Shown one piece after another: positions 37,104-47,358 of a DNA stretch of 64,000 bases. Position 1 is the stretch's first letter, and every line of letters begins with the position of its first letter. Origin of the DNA: Woodsholea maritima DSM 17123 (GTDB lineage Bacteria > Pseudomonadota > Alphaproteobacteria > Caulobacterales > Maricaulaceae); the NCBI RefSeq assembly GCF_000382325.1, contig NZ_KB908059.1:248001-312000 (forward strand), in the 5' to 3' direction. The notes below the pieces were generated by a model, which was given only the letters and a program-made list of their open reading frames with translations, was not told the DNA's origin and did no database searches. Both the position numbers and the translations under genes were made by a program.

Positions 37104-38528
37104 GTGCAAAATACACAAAAGATCATCACCCGCTTTGCCCCTTCCCCCACCGGTTTCCTTCATATTGGTGGGGCCCGAACGGCTTTGTTCAACTATCTCT
37201 TCGCCAAGCATCATGGCGGTGCGTTCAAACTGCGCATCGAAGATACCGATCGTGAGCGTTCAACGCCCGAAGCGGTCGCGGCGATTCTCGAAGGGTTGAC
37301 CTGGCTGGGCCTGGAATGGGATGGCGAAGCGGTTTCGCAATATGACAATGCGCCCCGTCACCACGCCGTGGTGGACGAGCTGATCGCGCGCGGCAAAGCC
37401 TTCAAATGCTATTGCAGCCCCGATGAGGTTGAGGCTTTGCGCGAAACGGCCTTCGCTGAAGGGCGCGCCTTGCGTTCGCCCTGGCGTGACCGCGATCCGT
37501 CTGAAGCGCCCGCCGATGCCCCTTATGTGGTGCGCTTTCGTGCCAGCGATGAGGGCGTCACCTTGCACGATGCGGTTCAGGGCGAGGTGAAATGGGCCGC
37601 GAAGGAGTTTGACGATCTCGTCCTCCTGCGCGCCGATGGCAATCCAACCTATAATCTGGCCGTTGTCGTCGATGACCATGATATGGGCGTCACCCACATC
37701 ATTCGCGGCGATGACCATCTGGTCAATGGCGCGCGCCAAGCCCAGATTTATGCCGCACTGGATTGGGATTTACCGCAATTTGCGCACATCCCCTTGATCC
37801 ATGGTCCTGATGGCAAAAAACTTTCCAAGCGTCATGGCGCTTTAGGCGTCGAGGCTTATCGCGATATGGGCTATCTGCCCGAGGGCATGCGCAATTATCT
37901 CTTACGCCTGGGCTGGGCCCATGGCGATCAGGAATTGTTCAGCGATGACGAGATGGTTCAAGCGTTCAGCTTGTCGGGCCTGAATAAAGCCCCTGGCCGG
38001 CTTGATTTTGACAAGATGGCCCATGTCAATGCCCACCATATGCGCCTGGCCGATGATCAACGCCTGTTTGATCTGTTGATGGCCCATCTGGCCGACCGAG
38101 ACGATTTGCGCCTTGACGAAATCACCAAGGCATGGGTTCTTCGCGCCATGCCCATCTTGAAAGCGCGCGCGAAAACCATCCCAGAGCTCGCCGATCAGGC
38201 CGAGTTCATGCTCAAACCCCGTCCCTTCGTTCTGACAGGAAAGCTGGCTAAGCCCCTGCAAGATGACGGGGCGCAGCGCATGGCCCGCCTACGCGCCGTC
38301 TTCGCCGATCATCAAGACTGGTCAGAAGATGCGCTAAGTGAGGCTTTAAAAACTTTTGCGGAAGCCGAAGAGGTTGGCTTTGGCAAGATTGGTCAACCTT
38401 TGCGCGCATGCCTAACCGGGGGTTCACCAGCCCCGGATATGGGTATTGTCCTGGCGATTTTGGGTCAGGATGAAACTCTGGCGCGTTTGGACGATCAACT
38501 CAACTCATCCCCTGGCACGGGCCAATAA
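37104..38528 (+). CDS. gltX: Glutamyl-tRNA synthetase
   Basis: A 474-residue class-I synthetase charging tRNA-Glu (perhaps also tRNA-Gln). The HIGH-type motif is in RFAPSPTGFLHIGGARTALF and the KMSKS-type in GKKLSKRHGALGV. I place the start at the GTG at 37104 (MQNTQKIITRFAP), which gives the usual length. The reading frame stays open back to a TTG at 37011, but that region has no family similarity and overlaps the comEC promoter. No clear ribosome site is seen. Confidence 0.96.
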   Translation: MQNTQKIITRFAPSPTGFLHIGGARTALFNYLFAKHHGGAFKLRIEDTDRERSTPEAVAAILEGLTWLGLEWDGEAVSQYDNAPRHHAVVDELIARGKAFKCYCSPDEVEALRETAFAEGRALRSPWRDRDPSEAPADAPYVVRFRASDEGVTLHDAVQGEVKWAAKEFDDLVLLRADGNPTYNLAVVVDDHDMGVTHIIRGDDHLVNGARQAQIYAALDWDLPQFAHIPLIHGPDGKKLSKRHGALGVEAYRDMGYLPEGMRNYLLRLGWAHGDQELFSDDEMVQAFSLSGLNKAPGRLDFDKMAHVNAHHMRLADDQRLFDLLMAHLADRDDLRLDEITKAWVLRAMPILKARAKTIPELADQAEFMLKPRPFVLTGKLAKPLQDDGAQRMARLRAVFADHQDWSEDALSEALKTFAEAEEVGFGKIGQPLRACLTGGSPAPDMGIVLAILGQDETLARLDDQLNSSPGTGQ

Positions 38529-38573
38529 CCCAGGCCCAGGCCACGTCAACACCATCAATAATCGGGGTAGGAT

Positions 38574-39878
38574 ATGGAAAACAAGACACAACAAGCCGGC
38601 ACAGCCCAGCTGACCATTAATGGTAAAACCATTGATCTGCCAGTTCTGAAGGGCTCAATCGGTCCCGACGTCGTCGATATTCGCACGCTGTATAAGCAAG
38701 CGGGCGTGTTCACCTTCGACCCAGGTTTCACCTCAACCGCCAGCTGCGAAAGCCAAATCACCTATATTGATGGCGATGAAGGCACGCTGTTATATCGCGG
38801 CTATTCCATTGATGATCTGGCCGATAATGCCTCCTTCATGGAAGTGGCGTACCTGCTGTTGAACGGTGAATTGCCAACCCAGGATGAATACGCCGAGTTT
38901 GACACCACGATCCGCAATCACACCATGTTGCATGATCAGGTGGATCACTTCTTCCGCGGCTATCGCCGCGATGCCCACCCCATGGCCGTTATGGTCGGTA
39001 CGGTGGGGGCCTTGTCCGCTTTCTATCACGATTCAACCGACATCAATGATGCGCGCGCGCGTGAGATCTCGGCCTATCGCATGATCGCGAAAATGCCAAC
39101 CATCGCAGCGCGGGCCTATAAATACTCTGTAGGCCAGCCTTTTGTGTGGCCACAGAATGATCTCGATTATTCTTCAAACTTCCTGCGCATGTGTTTTGCT
39201 GTGCCGACTGAGCCTTATAAAGTCTCTAAGACTTTGGCCCGGGCGATGGACAAGATCTTCATCCTGCATGCCGATCACGAGCAGAACGCGTCAACCTCAA
39301 CCGTGCGCCTGTCTGGCTCATCTGGGGCCAACCCGTTTGCCTGTATCGCTGCGGGTATTGCGTCCTTATGGGGACCGGCCCATGGCGGGGCCAATGAAGC
39401 CGCGCTCAACATGCTCGAGCAGATCGGCAGCGTTGATCGCATTCCGGAATTTATCGCCAAAGCCAAAGACAAAAACGATCCCTTCCGTCTGATGGGCTTT
39501 GGGCACCGCGTCTATAAAAACTATGACCCGCGCGCCAAAGTCATGCGTGAAGCCTGTCACGAAGTGCTTGATGAATTGGGCGTCAAGAATGATCCAACCC
39601 TGGCTGTGGCTATGGAATTGGAAAAAATCGCATTGAGTGATGAGTATTTCGTCGAGAAAAAACTCTATCCGAATATCGACTTCTATTCGGGCATCACCCT
39701 GCGCGCGATGGGCTTCCCAACGGAGATGTTCACCGTGTTGTTCGCCCTGGCCCGTACCGTCGGCTGGATCGCGCAATGGCAGGAAATGATCGCTGATCCG
39801 TCGCAGAAAATTGGCCGTCCACGCCAGGTTTTCACGGGTGCAGAAAAGCGCGGCTATGTCGCGTTCGATAAGCGCTAA
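38574..39878 (+). CDS. gltA: Citrate synthase (type II)
   Basis: A 434-residue enzyme condensing acetyl-CoA, the product of the pdh cluster, with oxaloacetate. Motifs include [47 protein letters not shown] with active-site His, and the second His in [17 protein letters not shown]. The catalytic Asp region is [14 protein letters not shown]. The length fits the hexameric NADH-sensitive type. GGGGTAGGA precedes the ATG, and a strong terminator follows. Confidence 0.98.
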   Translation: MENKTQQAGTAQLTINGKTIDLPVLKGSIGPDVVDIRTLYKQAGVFTFDPGFTSTASCESQITYIDGDEGTLLYRGYSIDDLADNASFMEVAYLLLNGELPTQDEYAEFDTTIRNHTMLHDQVDHFFRGYRRDAHPMAVMVGTVGALSAFYHDSTDINDARAREISAYRMIAKMPTIAARAYKYSVGQPFVWPQNDLDYSSNFLRMCFAVPTEPYKVSKTLARAMDKIFILHADHEQNASTSTVRLSGSSGANPFACIAAGIASLWGPAHGGANEAALNMLEQIGSVDRIPEFIAKAKDKNDPFRLMGFGHRVYKNYDPRAKVMREACHEVLDELGVKNDPTLAVAMELEKIALSDEYFVEKKLYPNIDFYSGITLRAMGFPTEMFTVLFALARTVGWIAQWQEMIADPSQKIGRPRQVFTGAEKRGYVAFDKR

Positions 39879-39900
39879 ATTCTATAGCCTGAAAGAGAAA

Positions 39901-39929
39901 AGCCCGCTCAACCGAGCGGGCTTTTTTTA
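39901..39929 (+). terminator. Rho-independent terminator after gltA
   Basis: A perfect nine-base-pair stem (39901-39909 and 39914-39922) with an AACC loop is followed by a T-run. It can also serve lpxB on the other strand, where TTTTC follows the stem. Confidence 0.92.
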
Positions 39930-39949
39930 TGATCAAGGATGGGCCGCGA

Positions 39950-41113
39950 TCAATCGGTAAAACTGAGAAGCGCGCGCGCCGCATTCTCACTGGCCGCTCC
40001 GCCCTCACCGCGCATATGCTCGGTTACTTCTACCAAACGTTTAGACAGCGCAAAGCGGCGCGGGGCATCTTCTAATAACGCGCTGATCTCTTGCGCGAGC
40101 CTCGTCCCGTTACACTCCAATTGGATGCATTCAGGCAATAACAGCTCATTGGCGGCAATATTGACCAGAGAGATATATTTGGACTTCATCAAGAACAGCT
40201 TCGCCGCCGTATAGGCCAGCCAGCCCAGCTTATACGCCGCAACGGTCGGAACACCCGCGCGCGACAGCTCCAACGTGACAGTGCCCGAACAGGCCAGCGC
40301 CGCATCTCCGGCCGCAAAGGCATCCGCGCGCTCCTCCTCATCGACCAGGATGAGATCGGATAAGCCCTCTTCAGCGGCCACCAGGGTGCGGGCCAGATCC
40401 GCCGTCGCACGGGCCAAAGGCGCAACCATCACCAAATGCGGATAGCGCGCCTTCAATTGACGCAAGGCTGCAGCAAAGGGGGCAACCAGACGGGTGATTT
40501 CACTCTTACGGCTACCAAAAAGAACCAATAATAATGGTGCCTCTGGGGCGATGCCATGGCGCGCTTTGAAGTCTTCGCCATCGCCGCGCACAACACGCTC
40601 CAAGACCGGATTACCCACAAAAGTGGTTTTTAAGCCATGGGGCTCAAAATACTCCGGATCGAAGGGGTGAATGGCCAGCAAATGATCAACGGTTTGAGCC
40701 AAAACCTTGGCCCGGCCCCGGCGCGCGGCAAAAACCTGCGGGCCGACATATTTGATCAGCTTCACATCAGGCATGGCTTCGCGCAGCTTCCACGCCGCAC
40801 GTAGCATAAAGCCCCAGCTATCGACCAGCACGACCATATCCGCGTCAAAGGCCTTGGCGGCGGCAGCGGTTTCTTCTGCACGCTGATGAACCAGCTTAAT
40901 GATCTTCAATCCATCAAATAATCCGAATACGGAAAGTTCGGATATATCAATGGGGCTGACAACGCCCTCACGGGCCATAGCATCCCCACCGACCCCAGCA
41001 ATCTCAACATTGTCGTTGGCAGAGCTTCGTAACGCCTTGATCAAATCGGCGGCCAAGGCATCACCAGAGGGTTCGGCGGCCACGATGAAAATGCGTTTGG
41101 CCCGACTTGTCAT
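39950..41113 (-). CDS. lpxB: Lipid-A-disaccharide synthase
   Basis: A 387-residue glycosyltransferase joining UDP-diacylglucosamine and lipid X. It opens RIFIVAAEPSGDALAADLI and has FDADMVVLVDSWGFMLR, KLIKYVGPQVFAARRGR, LLVLFGSRKSEITR and ALACSGTVTLELSRAGVPTV. The first four bases of its coding region overlap the lpxI stop (ATGA). It is the last gene of the long minus-strand envelope cluster. Confidence 0.96.
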   Translation of the reverse strand: MTSRAKRIFIVAAEPSGDALAADLIKALRSSANDNVEIAGVGGDAMAREGVVSPIDISELSVFGLFDGLKIIKLVHQRAEETAAAAKAFDADMVVLVDSWGFMLRAAWKLREAMPDVKLIKYVGPQVFAARRGRAKVLAQTVDHLLAIHPFDPEYFEPHGLKTTFVGNPVLERVVRGDGEDFKARHGIAPEAPLLLVLFGSRKSEITRLVAPFAAALRQLKARYPHLVMVAPLARATADLARTLVAAEEGLSDLILVDEEERADAFAAGDAALACSGTVTLELSRAGVPTVAAYKLGWLAYTAAKLFLMKSKYISLVNIAANELLLPECIQLECNGTRLAQEISALLEDAPRRFALSKRLVEVTEHMRGEGGAASENAARALLSFTD

Positions 41114-41982
41114 TGCGGCGCTCCCTTCTGCGGGGCGGGAAGATCCTCGGCCCCGACGCCGACCAGAAAGATCCCAGCCGCGTTCGCCGCACGAATAACC
41201 GCCTCGCGCCCTAAAAGAAAGGCCCCACCAGCCGGGGCAGCAATTCCGGCCAAGCCCGCAGCTTTAACATTCTCAATCGTCGAAAGGCCAATCACCGGCA
41301 AATCAACACGCTTTTCCTGATGCGGTTTAAGGCGCTTGGCCAAGACCCCACGTGGATTTTCCACACTGCCGCGAATATCACCGGGCAGCGCCATAATGCG
41401 CGACAGCATCGCATCAGTGCCTTCCTGGGCCTCAACAGCCAGTACCAAGCCTTCGCACACAATCGCACCCTGGCCAATATCCAAGGCACCAATGGCCCCG
41501 GCCATGGCCAAGGCGCGGGTGATGTCGCCCTTCGCCGTCTCATCCGGCATAATTTCAGTCAGGCAGCCTTCAGGGATCAGCAAGCTATCGGCCAGCTCAT
41601 GCGCGCCCACAACGCTAAAGCCCTCGGCTTCAAAAATATTGACCATGAAGCGCAACAAAGCATCATCCCCGGTCATCGCGGCTTTGATGGCTTTGGGCAA
41701 TTGCTTGGCCGCCGTCCAGTCGACTTTGAGGGTGGAAAAATCAGGACGCTTCACAATGCCCGCAAAGCACACCGCATCACACTCAGCGGCTTTAAGGTCT
41801 TTGATCACCCCGCCCAACTCACCCAGGCTGCGCTCCACCGCGAAGGGATAGCGCGCAGGCTCACCAAAGCCTTTCAGGCAAATCACTTGGGCCAGCTTGT
41901 TATCTTGAACACAGGCTTCGGCGACATGAACAGGTAAATCCCCGCCCCCGGCAATCAATCCTAATTTCGTCCACGACTTCAT
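41110..41982 (-). CDS. lpxI: UDP-2,3-diacylglucosamine pyrophosphatase LpxI
   Basis: A 290-residue LpxI (DUF1009) protein, the alphaproteobacterial alternative to LpxH, which removes UMP from UDP-diacylglucosamine to make lipid X. Seen are LGLIAGGGDLPVHVAEA, the central AVCFAGIVKRPDFSTLKVD, and the C-terminal VDLPVIGLSTIENVKAAGLA. Its place between lpxA and lpxB fits the pathway step exactly. Confidence 0.95.
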   Translation of the reverse strand: MKSWTKLGLIAGGGDLPVHVAEACVQDNKLAQVICLKGFGEPARYPFAVERSLGELGGVIKDLKAAECDAVCFAGIVKRPDFSTLKVDWTAAKQLPKAIKAAMTGDDALLRFMVNIFEAEGFSVVGAHELADSLLIPEGCLTEIMPDETAKGDITRALAMAGAIGALDIGQGAIVCEGLVLAVEAQEGTDAMLSRIMALPGDIRGSVENPRGVLAKRLKPHQEKRVDLPVIGLSTIENVKAAGLAGIAAPAGGAFLLGREAVIRAANAAGIFLVGVGAEDLPAPQKGAPQ

Positions 41983-41984
41983 GA

Positions 41985-42773
41985 CTATTTTTCAGGCATA
42001 CACAAAGGACGCGCCGCAGGGGCCTTGATAAAGGCGAGAATTTCACCGACCTCAGGACGCTCGGCAAAGATCCGCGCAGCATCCTCAACGCGCTCAGAGA
42101 AGGCCCCTTCCAGCGCGAAGATCAAACGATAGGCCGCGCGCAAATCATGGATGCAATCGCGCCCAAAGCCGCGACGCTTCAGCCCCACCAGGTTCAACCC
42201 CGCCAGCTGGCCATGATTATCCACCATGCCATAGGGGATGACATCGCCTGTCACCGGTGCGCCGCCGCCAATGAAAGCATGCTTTCCAACCCGGCATTTT
42301 TGGTGAATCGCAGACAGCCCGCCCATAATCACCTTGTCCTCAACGGTGACCTCGCCGCCCAAAGTGGCGTTATTGGCAAAGACCACCCCATCGCCGACGA
42401 TGCAATCATGGCCAACATGGGCGCCGACCATGAAAAAGCTATTCGATCCAATCACCGTTTGACCGCGCGCAAAGGCAGTGCCGATATGAAAGGTGACTTG
42501 CTCGCGGATGATGTTTTTCTCGCCCACGATCAAGCGGGTCGGATCATTGGCATATTTGAAATCTTGCGGCGGCGCGCCCAAAACGGCGAACGGATAAATC
42601 TCACACTCCGCGCCAATCTCGGTATGGCCCATGATCTGAACCTGGCCATGCAAACGGCAGTTATCCCCAATCTGCACATGCGGTCCAAGGATGCAATACG
42701 GACCAATCTCGACATTTTCACCCAGCTTCGCTTTGGGATCAACAAGGGCGGTGGGGTGAATGAGTGTGCTCAC
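41985..42773 (-). CDS. lpxA: UDP-N-acetylglucosamine O-acyltransferase LpxA
   Basis: A 262-residue left-handed beta-helix enzyme for the first lipid A step. Hexapeptide repeats fill residues 5-175 (IHPTALVDPKAKLGENVEIG, IGDNCRLHGQVQIMGHTEIG), the catalytic His is in GAHVGHDCIVGDG, and the C-terminal helices carry GFGRDCIHDLRAAYRLIF. It begins with GTG at 42773, nine bases after AAGGA. Acyl donor length cannot be judged. Confidence 0.96.
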   Translation of the reverse strand: MSTLIHPTALVDPKAKLGENVEIGPYCILGPHVQIGDNCRLHGQVQIMGHTEIGAECEIYPFAVLGAPPQDFKYANDPTRLIVGEKNIIREQVTFHIGTAFARGQTVIGSNSFFMVGAHVGHDCIVGDGVVFANNATLGGEVTVEDKVIMGGLSAIHQKCRVGKHAFIGGGAPVTGDVIPYGMVDNHGQLAGLNLVGLKRRGFGRDCIHDLRAAYRLIFALEGAFSERVEDAARIFAERPEVGEILAFIKAPAARPLCMPEK

Positions 42774-42804
42774 AACAATATATCCTTAGGGTTCGCTTAT
42801 GGGC

Positions 42805-43263
42805 TTAAGCGTTAGTCTTTTGTGCGGTGGCTGAAAACTCACATTCTGTAACCAATTGATCACTCACCAGAACGCGACCATGGAACTTAAAAATGCCGCG
42901 CTTGGATACGATAATTTCAACCGGCATGGTCATCACATCCCCCGGCCGTACAGGACGCTTAAATCGCGCCTTCTCAATACCCATGAAATAAATCGTTGTG
43001 TCATGACCCGAGACATCCAGGGTTTTCGTCATGAGAAGCGCACCGGTTTGGGCCATCGCCTCAATGATCATCACACCGGGAAAGACAGGATTATCTGGAA
43101 AATGGCCCTGAAAACAAGGCTCCGTCCAGGTGACGGCCTTATACCCAGTAATAGACTGACCACTCACGAAATGGTCTGCCCGATCAAGCAACAGGAAAGG
43201 CGGACGATGGGGCAAGCGCGCCAGAATTTCGCGGTGTGAGATGACCTCTGAGGCTTCACTCAT
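42805..43263 (-). CDS. fabZ: 3-hydroxyacyl-ACP dehydratase FabZ
   Basis: A 152-residue single hotdog dehydratase in fatty acid synthesis. The start region ILARLPHRPPFLLLDRAD, the catalytic His in CFQGHFPDNPVFPGV and the Glu in IIEAMAQTGALLM are all present. It lies between lpxD and lpxA, the common clustering of acyl-ACP supply with lipid A acylation. Confidence 0.97.
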   Translation of the reverse strand: MSEASEVISHREILARLPHRPPFLLLDRADHFVSGQSITGYKAVTWTEPCFQGHFPDNPVFPGVMIIEAMAQTGALLMTKTLDVSGHDTTIYFMGIEKARFKRPVRPGDVMTMPVEIIVSKRGIFKFHGRVLVSDQLVTECEFSATAQKTNA

Positions 43264-43266
43264 AAT

Positions 43267-44277
43267 CTACTCTTTCGGTTTGTTTTTCTTCGCAGCAGAC
43301 CGGCGCAGCCATGCCGTTTCACGCATGAAACGCTGAATGGGCTGGGCGGGCGAACCGGCCCAGGTCTCACCGGCTGGAATATCGCGCATTACCGCGGAAT
43401 CCGCCGCCAAGCGCGCGCCCTGACCAATGCTCAAATGATCAGCCACACCAACGCGGCCACCAAATTGCGCGCCCGCCCCGACGCTAACACTGCCAGAAAT
43501 ACCCGCAAAGGCCGCCATCACAGCATATTCGCCAATCACGCAATTGTGGGCAATATGGCAGAGATTATCAATGCGGCAGCCCATTTTCAGCTGGGTGTCA
43601 TCGAACATGCCCCGGTCAACCGTCGCATTCGCGCCCAAGGTCACATAATCTTCGATAATAACACGGCCCACATGCGGCAGGGTCAACAACTCACCCTTCT
43701 CATAGGCCAGACCAAAGCCGATCTCACCAATAACAGAACCAGAGCCAATTTCGCACTGTTTACCAATCAGCGCAAAGCTGATCTGCGTGCCGGTTCCAAT
43801 ACGCGTGCCCTCACCGATCACAACTCCGGGACCAATCACGGAATTGGGTCCAATGGAGACGCCAGCCCCGATCACGGCCCCTTGCCCGATCACAACACCC
43901 GGGCCGATCATAGCCTCAGGATGGATGTCAGCGTCTGGGTGGCGCATAGCCTCACCCACATGAAGGCGCGCGCGCACAATATGCGGGGCCGCTTTAGCAA
44001 AGGCCGCCTTAGGCGAAGGATGAAGAATGGCTGCGCCCACGCTTTGAGCAAAACGCTCCGCCAGTTCACGATTATCCGTCAGGATGAAACCAACCGCAGG
44101 TCTGTCAGGTTGATTTTCAGAAAGAAAGAATAACTCACCAGCCCCAACACGTTCGGCAGAAGCAACTGCGTCCACCACAAGCTGAGGATTGCCAAGCAAT
44201 ACCCCACTCGTGATGGACGCCAGTTCACCGATAGTGCGAGGACCGAGAGCGTCATAAAAGCGCGCGTCGGCCACCAT
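43267..44277 (-). CDS. lpxD: UDP-3-O-acylglucosamine N-acyltransferase LpxD
   Basis: A 336-residue hexapeptide acyltransferase of the third lipid A step. The N-terminal uridine-binding domain (1-100) is followed by hexapeptide repeats (about 115-300; GPGVVIGQGAVIGAGVSIGP), the catalytic His in CHIAHNCVIGE, and a C-terminal helix (FMRETAWLRRSAAKKNK). I use the ATG at 44277 with AGGA upstream; a GTG one codon earlier is possible. It precedes fabZ by three bases. Confidence 0.96.
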   Translation of the reverse strand: MVADARFYDALGPRTIGELASITSGVLLGNPQLVVDAVASAERVGAGELFFLSENQPDRPAVGFILTDNRELAERFAQSVGAAILHPSPKAAFAKAAPHIVRARLHVGEAMRHPDADIHPEAMIGPGVVIGQGAVIGAGVSIGPNSVIGPGVVIGEGTRIGTGTQISFALIGKQCEIGSGSVIGEIGFGLAYEKGELLTLPHVGRVIIEDYVTLGANATVDRGMFDDTQLKMGCRIDNLCHIAHNCVIGEYAVMAAFAGISGSVSVGAGAQFGGRVGVADHLSIGQGARLAADSAVMRDIPAGETWAGSPAQPIQRFMRETAWLRRSAAKKNKPKE

Positions 44278-44292
44278 CACCTTGGTCCTATA

Positions 44293-44910
44293 TTACTGTT
44301 GGGCAGCGCCTTGTTGAGCTTGCTGAGGCATACGCACCCAATTTACAGGCGTCGTCGTAATGCGCGCATTCAAACGCTCAATCGCTGTCGCCGTGATGTC
44401 GACACTCTCATTGGCATATACAACAGAGCTACGGTCGATCAAAATGGCACCACCGCGTTCATCAACGATTTCACGCAAAACCTCTTGCAGGGTTTGCAAA
44501 ACAGGCTGCATCGCAGAGCGCTCACTGGCCACCAATTCACGCGAACGGATCTCACGGGTCCGTTCAAATTGTTGGGCATTGGCCTGCAGGGTTTGAATAC
44601 GCTGGATCAAGTCAGGGCGTTGCTGAATAGCTTCCTGGCTTAAAGAGGCCGTTTCAGTGTTGAGCGCTTCGCTCTCTGATTGAATTTGGGTTTGCAGGGG
44701 AGACAGCTCGGTTTGAACTTCTTGGCCCATAGCTTGAAGGCGTGTGGCGATATGCTGGCCCACAGTGCTTTCAGCGATAATGCGCTCTTCATTCATAACC
44801 AAAACGGTGGTCTGCGCCTGGCTCGCAGTGGCCAGGCCCATTGTTGCCACAACGGCCAGAGCCAAAGTGCCAGCGCCTTGGGTTGTCCATTTAATTACAT
44901 TGCGAAGCAT
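44293..44910 (-). CDS. skp: OmpH/Skp-family periplasmic chaperone
   Basis: A 205-residue secreted protein. The signal peptide ends near ASQAQ (about residue 32). The mature protein has a short strand (TTVLVMNEERIIAES), a long coiled coil (about 60-145, Gln/Glu-rich), and a C-terminal strand (GGAILIDRSSVVYANESVDI) as in Skp. It carries outer-membrane proteins to BamA. The start at 44910 is four bases after the bamA stop, so it is probably translationally coupled. A longer frame from 44961 overlaps bamA and is rejected. Confidence 0.9.
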   Translation of the reverse strand: MLRNVIKWTTQGAGTLALAVVATMGLATASQAQTTVLVMNEERIIAESTVGQHIATRLQAMGQEVQTELSPLQTQIQSESEALNTETASLSQEAIQQRPDLIQRIQTLQANAQQFERTREIRSRELVASERSAMQPVLQTLQEVLREIVDERGGAILIDRSSVVYANESVDITATAIERLNARITTTPVNWVRMPQQAQQGAAQQ

Positions 44911-44914
44911 GGTG

Positions 44915-47329
44915 TTAGAATCCCGTTCTTGTGCTGAAGCGGAAGAATTCCGCGCGGTCATAGTCTTCTTTCATAAAGGCATGGGCAAAGTCAAAGCGCA
45001 CAGGTCCAAAGGGGCTATCCCAGAACACACTCAAACCAGCAGACGCGCGTAATGACATCTCATCAATCGTGTAGGCTTGATTGAGTACGGTTGGTCCCGG
45101 ATCAGCAATCTGATCATCATCGGGCAGCACACCAAGGGTCCCAAACTCTGTGAATAAGGCGGCACCTACCCCATATTGCTCCGGCAGACCGGTAGGGAAG
45201 GATAGCTCAATTGCACTAATGGCATAAAAGTTACCCCCCAAGGCATCGCCCGAGCGATAATTATCCTCTTGATCGGTGCTGATATTGCTGACGATGCGCG
45301 GACCAATACCGGCGGTTTCGAAACCACGGAAGCTGTTACCGCCTTTGAAGAAACGGTCGTTGATCCGGGTGGAATCCCCACCCCACGATACGATCAAACC
45401 TGTATCCCCTGTCACACTGAAGACAATGTCATCACGGAACAGGCTTTTATAATAGGCTCCACGCAATTCGGTTCGGATATGACGCACATCACCGCCAATA
45501 CCCGCAATCTCTTGATCCCAAGACAAGCGGAAGCCATTGCTCGGTTCGCGATAATCGTCCAATCGCGTCCAAGCCACTGTATAACCCAAGATAGAGGTTA
45601 CACGCGTACCCGCCGCGCGGCGAATGGATTCCGAAGCGTTGGAATAGGCCCGCACATCATCTGAGCGTAGGGTGTAATTCACATTCGCAGACACCGAGCG
45701 CGTCAGTGGGAAGCCCGCACGCAAGGTGAAACCCGTTGAATCCGTCTGGAACGAGGCTTGACGCGAGAAATCTGTGCGCACGCGGAAAATATCAAAACCC
45801 GCAGCCAGATTGCGTCCCATGAATTTGGGCTCGGTAAAACGAATATCAATCTGCTTACGCGTCGAACTGGCCGAAACCCGCAAGCGCAGGAATTGGCCAC
45901 GCCCACGCAAATTGCGTTCAGAAATCGAGAAGTCAACGAGGAAAGAGTCTGTAGACGAGAAACCTGCCCCGAAGGCAAGCTCACCCGTAGGCTGTTCCTT
46001 AACGGTCACCGCAACACGTGCACGGTCAGGGGCACTACCCTGGCTTGGTTCAACCGTAACATCCTCAAAGAAGCCCAATTGACCTACACGCGAACGCGAC
46101 ACATTCATCAAAGCCTGATTAAAGGCATCGCCTTCGACGATATCAAGCTCACGGCGAATGACACGGTCAAGTGTACGCGTATTGCCGATGACGTCGATGC
46201 GTTCAATGTATACCCGTGGCGCTTCAGCGATCACGTATTCAACATCAACACTTTGCGTTTCACGGTTTGTCACGACGCGTGGGCGAATATCCACAAAGGC
46301 GTAACCGGCAGCCCCTGCAGCAAAGGTCAAAGTATCAACCGAATCTTCGATCAAGCTGCCGACATAAAGCTGGTCAGGCTGGGTCGCAACGATGGCTTTG
46401 AGGTAATCTTCGTTGAGATCTTCGATCTCAGTGGTAACTTTGATGTCACCGAAATTATATCGAGAGCCCTCATCAACCGTGAAGGTGACGTAGAAACCTT
46501 CCTGATCGGGGGTCAATTCAGCCACCGCTGAGACCACCCGGAAGTCCGCAAAACCGCGGTCGGTATAGAAAATCCGCAATTGCTCGCGATCATATTCAAT
46601 CCGGTTGGGATCATAATTGTCGTTTGAGCTGAAGAATTTCCACCAGCGCGCCTCGGTCGTCACGATCTCTTCACGAAGACGGCGATCAGAATAAACTTGG
46701 TTACCGATGAAGTTAATCCGACGCACACCAGTGACTGGACCTTCGGTGATTTCGAACACCACGTCCAAACGGTTTTGGGGCAGTTCGACAATCTTCGGCG
46801 TGATCTGAGCGGCAAAACGCCCGGACTGACGGTAAACTTCCAACATACGTTGGACATCAGACTGAACACGCGCACGCGTAAAGATCGCGCGCGGCTGAAG
46901 TTCAATCTCTTCAGTCAATTTGTCATCTTTTAAAGAGCGATTACCTTCCAGAATGACGCGGTTCACGATGGGGTTTTCCTGAACGTAAACCACCATGGTG
47001 CGTCCATCGACGGCGACGCGCACATCGGAGAACAAGCCCGTACCAAATAAGGTCTGGATCGATAAATTGATCAAACGCTGATTAGGCATGTCCCCAGGCT
47101 GAACCAGCATATAAGACAGCACTGTATCGGCTTCCACGCGCTGATTACCCTCAACCAACAGGGTTGAAATCGGTAGCACACGTTGCTCGACTTGTTCAGA
47201 GCTTTGCTCTTGAACAGGTGCTTGAGAGGCTGCAGGCGCGCTTGCGTCCTGAGCCCAAACAGTTCCGGCCAGCCCGAGCGAAACGCTCGCAGCGAGAGCC
47301 GTTTGGATCACCTTGAAGATGCCCGCCAT
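44915..47329 (-). CDS. bamA: Outer membrane assembly factor BamA
   Basis: An 804-residue Omp85 protein. The signal peptide ends at VWAQ (about residue 27), followed by five POTRA domains (about 50-400, with PISTLLVEGNQRVEADTVLS opening the first) and a 16-strand barrel ending in phenylalanine (FFRFSTRTGF), the outer-membrane signature. The RGF of loop 6 is present in GGNSFRGFETAGIGP. I use the ATG at 47329, which has GAGG six bases before it. It sits between rseP and skp as in other proteobacteria. Confidence 0.97.
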   Translation of the reverse strand: MAGIFKVIQTALAASVSLGLAGTVWAQDASAPAASQAPVQEQSSEQVEQRVLPISTLLVEGNQRVEADTVLSYMLVQPGDMPNQRLINLSIQTLFGTGLFSDVRVAVDGRTMVVYVQENPIVNRVILEGNRSLKDDKLTEEIELQPRAIFTRARVQSDVQRMLEVYRQSGRFAAQITPKIVELPQNRLDVVFEITEGPVTGVRRINFIGNQVYSDRRLREEIVTTEARWWKFFSSNDNYDPNRIEYDREQLRIFYTDRGFADFRVVSAVAELTPDQEGFYVTFTVDEGSRYNFGDIKVTTEIEDLNEDYLKAIVATQPDQLYVGSLIEDSVDTLTFAAGAAGYAFVDIRPRVVTNRETQSVDVEYVIAEAPRVYIERIDVIGNTRTLDRVIRRELDIVEGDAFNQALMNVSRSRVGQLGFFEDVTVEPSQGSAPDRARVAVTVKEQPTGELAFGAGFSSTDSFLVDFSISERNLRGRGQFLRLRVSASSTRKQIDIRFTEPKFMGRNLAAGFDIFRVRTDFSRQASFQTDSTGFTLRAGFPLTRSVSANVNYTLRSDDVRAYSNASESIRRAAGTRVTSILGYTVAWTRLDDYREPSNGFRLSWDQEIAGIGGDVRHIRTELRGAYYKSLFRDDIVFSVTGDTGLIVSWGGDSTRINDRFFKGGNSFRGFETAGIGPRIVSNISTDQEDNYRSGDALGGNFYAISAIELSFPTGLPEQYGVGAALFTEFGTLGVLPDDDQIADPGPTVLNQAYTIDEMSLRASAGLSVFWDSPFGPVRFDFAHAFMKEDYDRAEFFRFSTRTGF

Positions 47330-47358
47330 ATTTGCCTCTCTCCCCCTTGCCCGGCACG

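Noticed and set aside
41320-41937. 205-residue plus-strand frame opposite lpxI
   Set aside because: Shadow of lpxI; no start signal or domain.
43435-44133. 232-residue plus-strand frame opposite lpxD
   Set aside because: The hexapeptide-repeat DNA of lpxD creates a periodic frame (repeated Asp-His and Asn-His) on the other strand; not a repeat protein.
45758-46531. 257-residue plus-strand frame opposite bamA
   Set aside because: It lies wholly within bamA on the other strand with no ribosome site or recognisable domain; bamA conservation explains the open frame.
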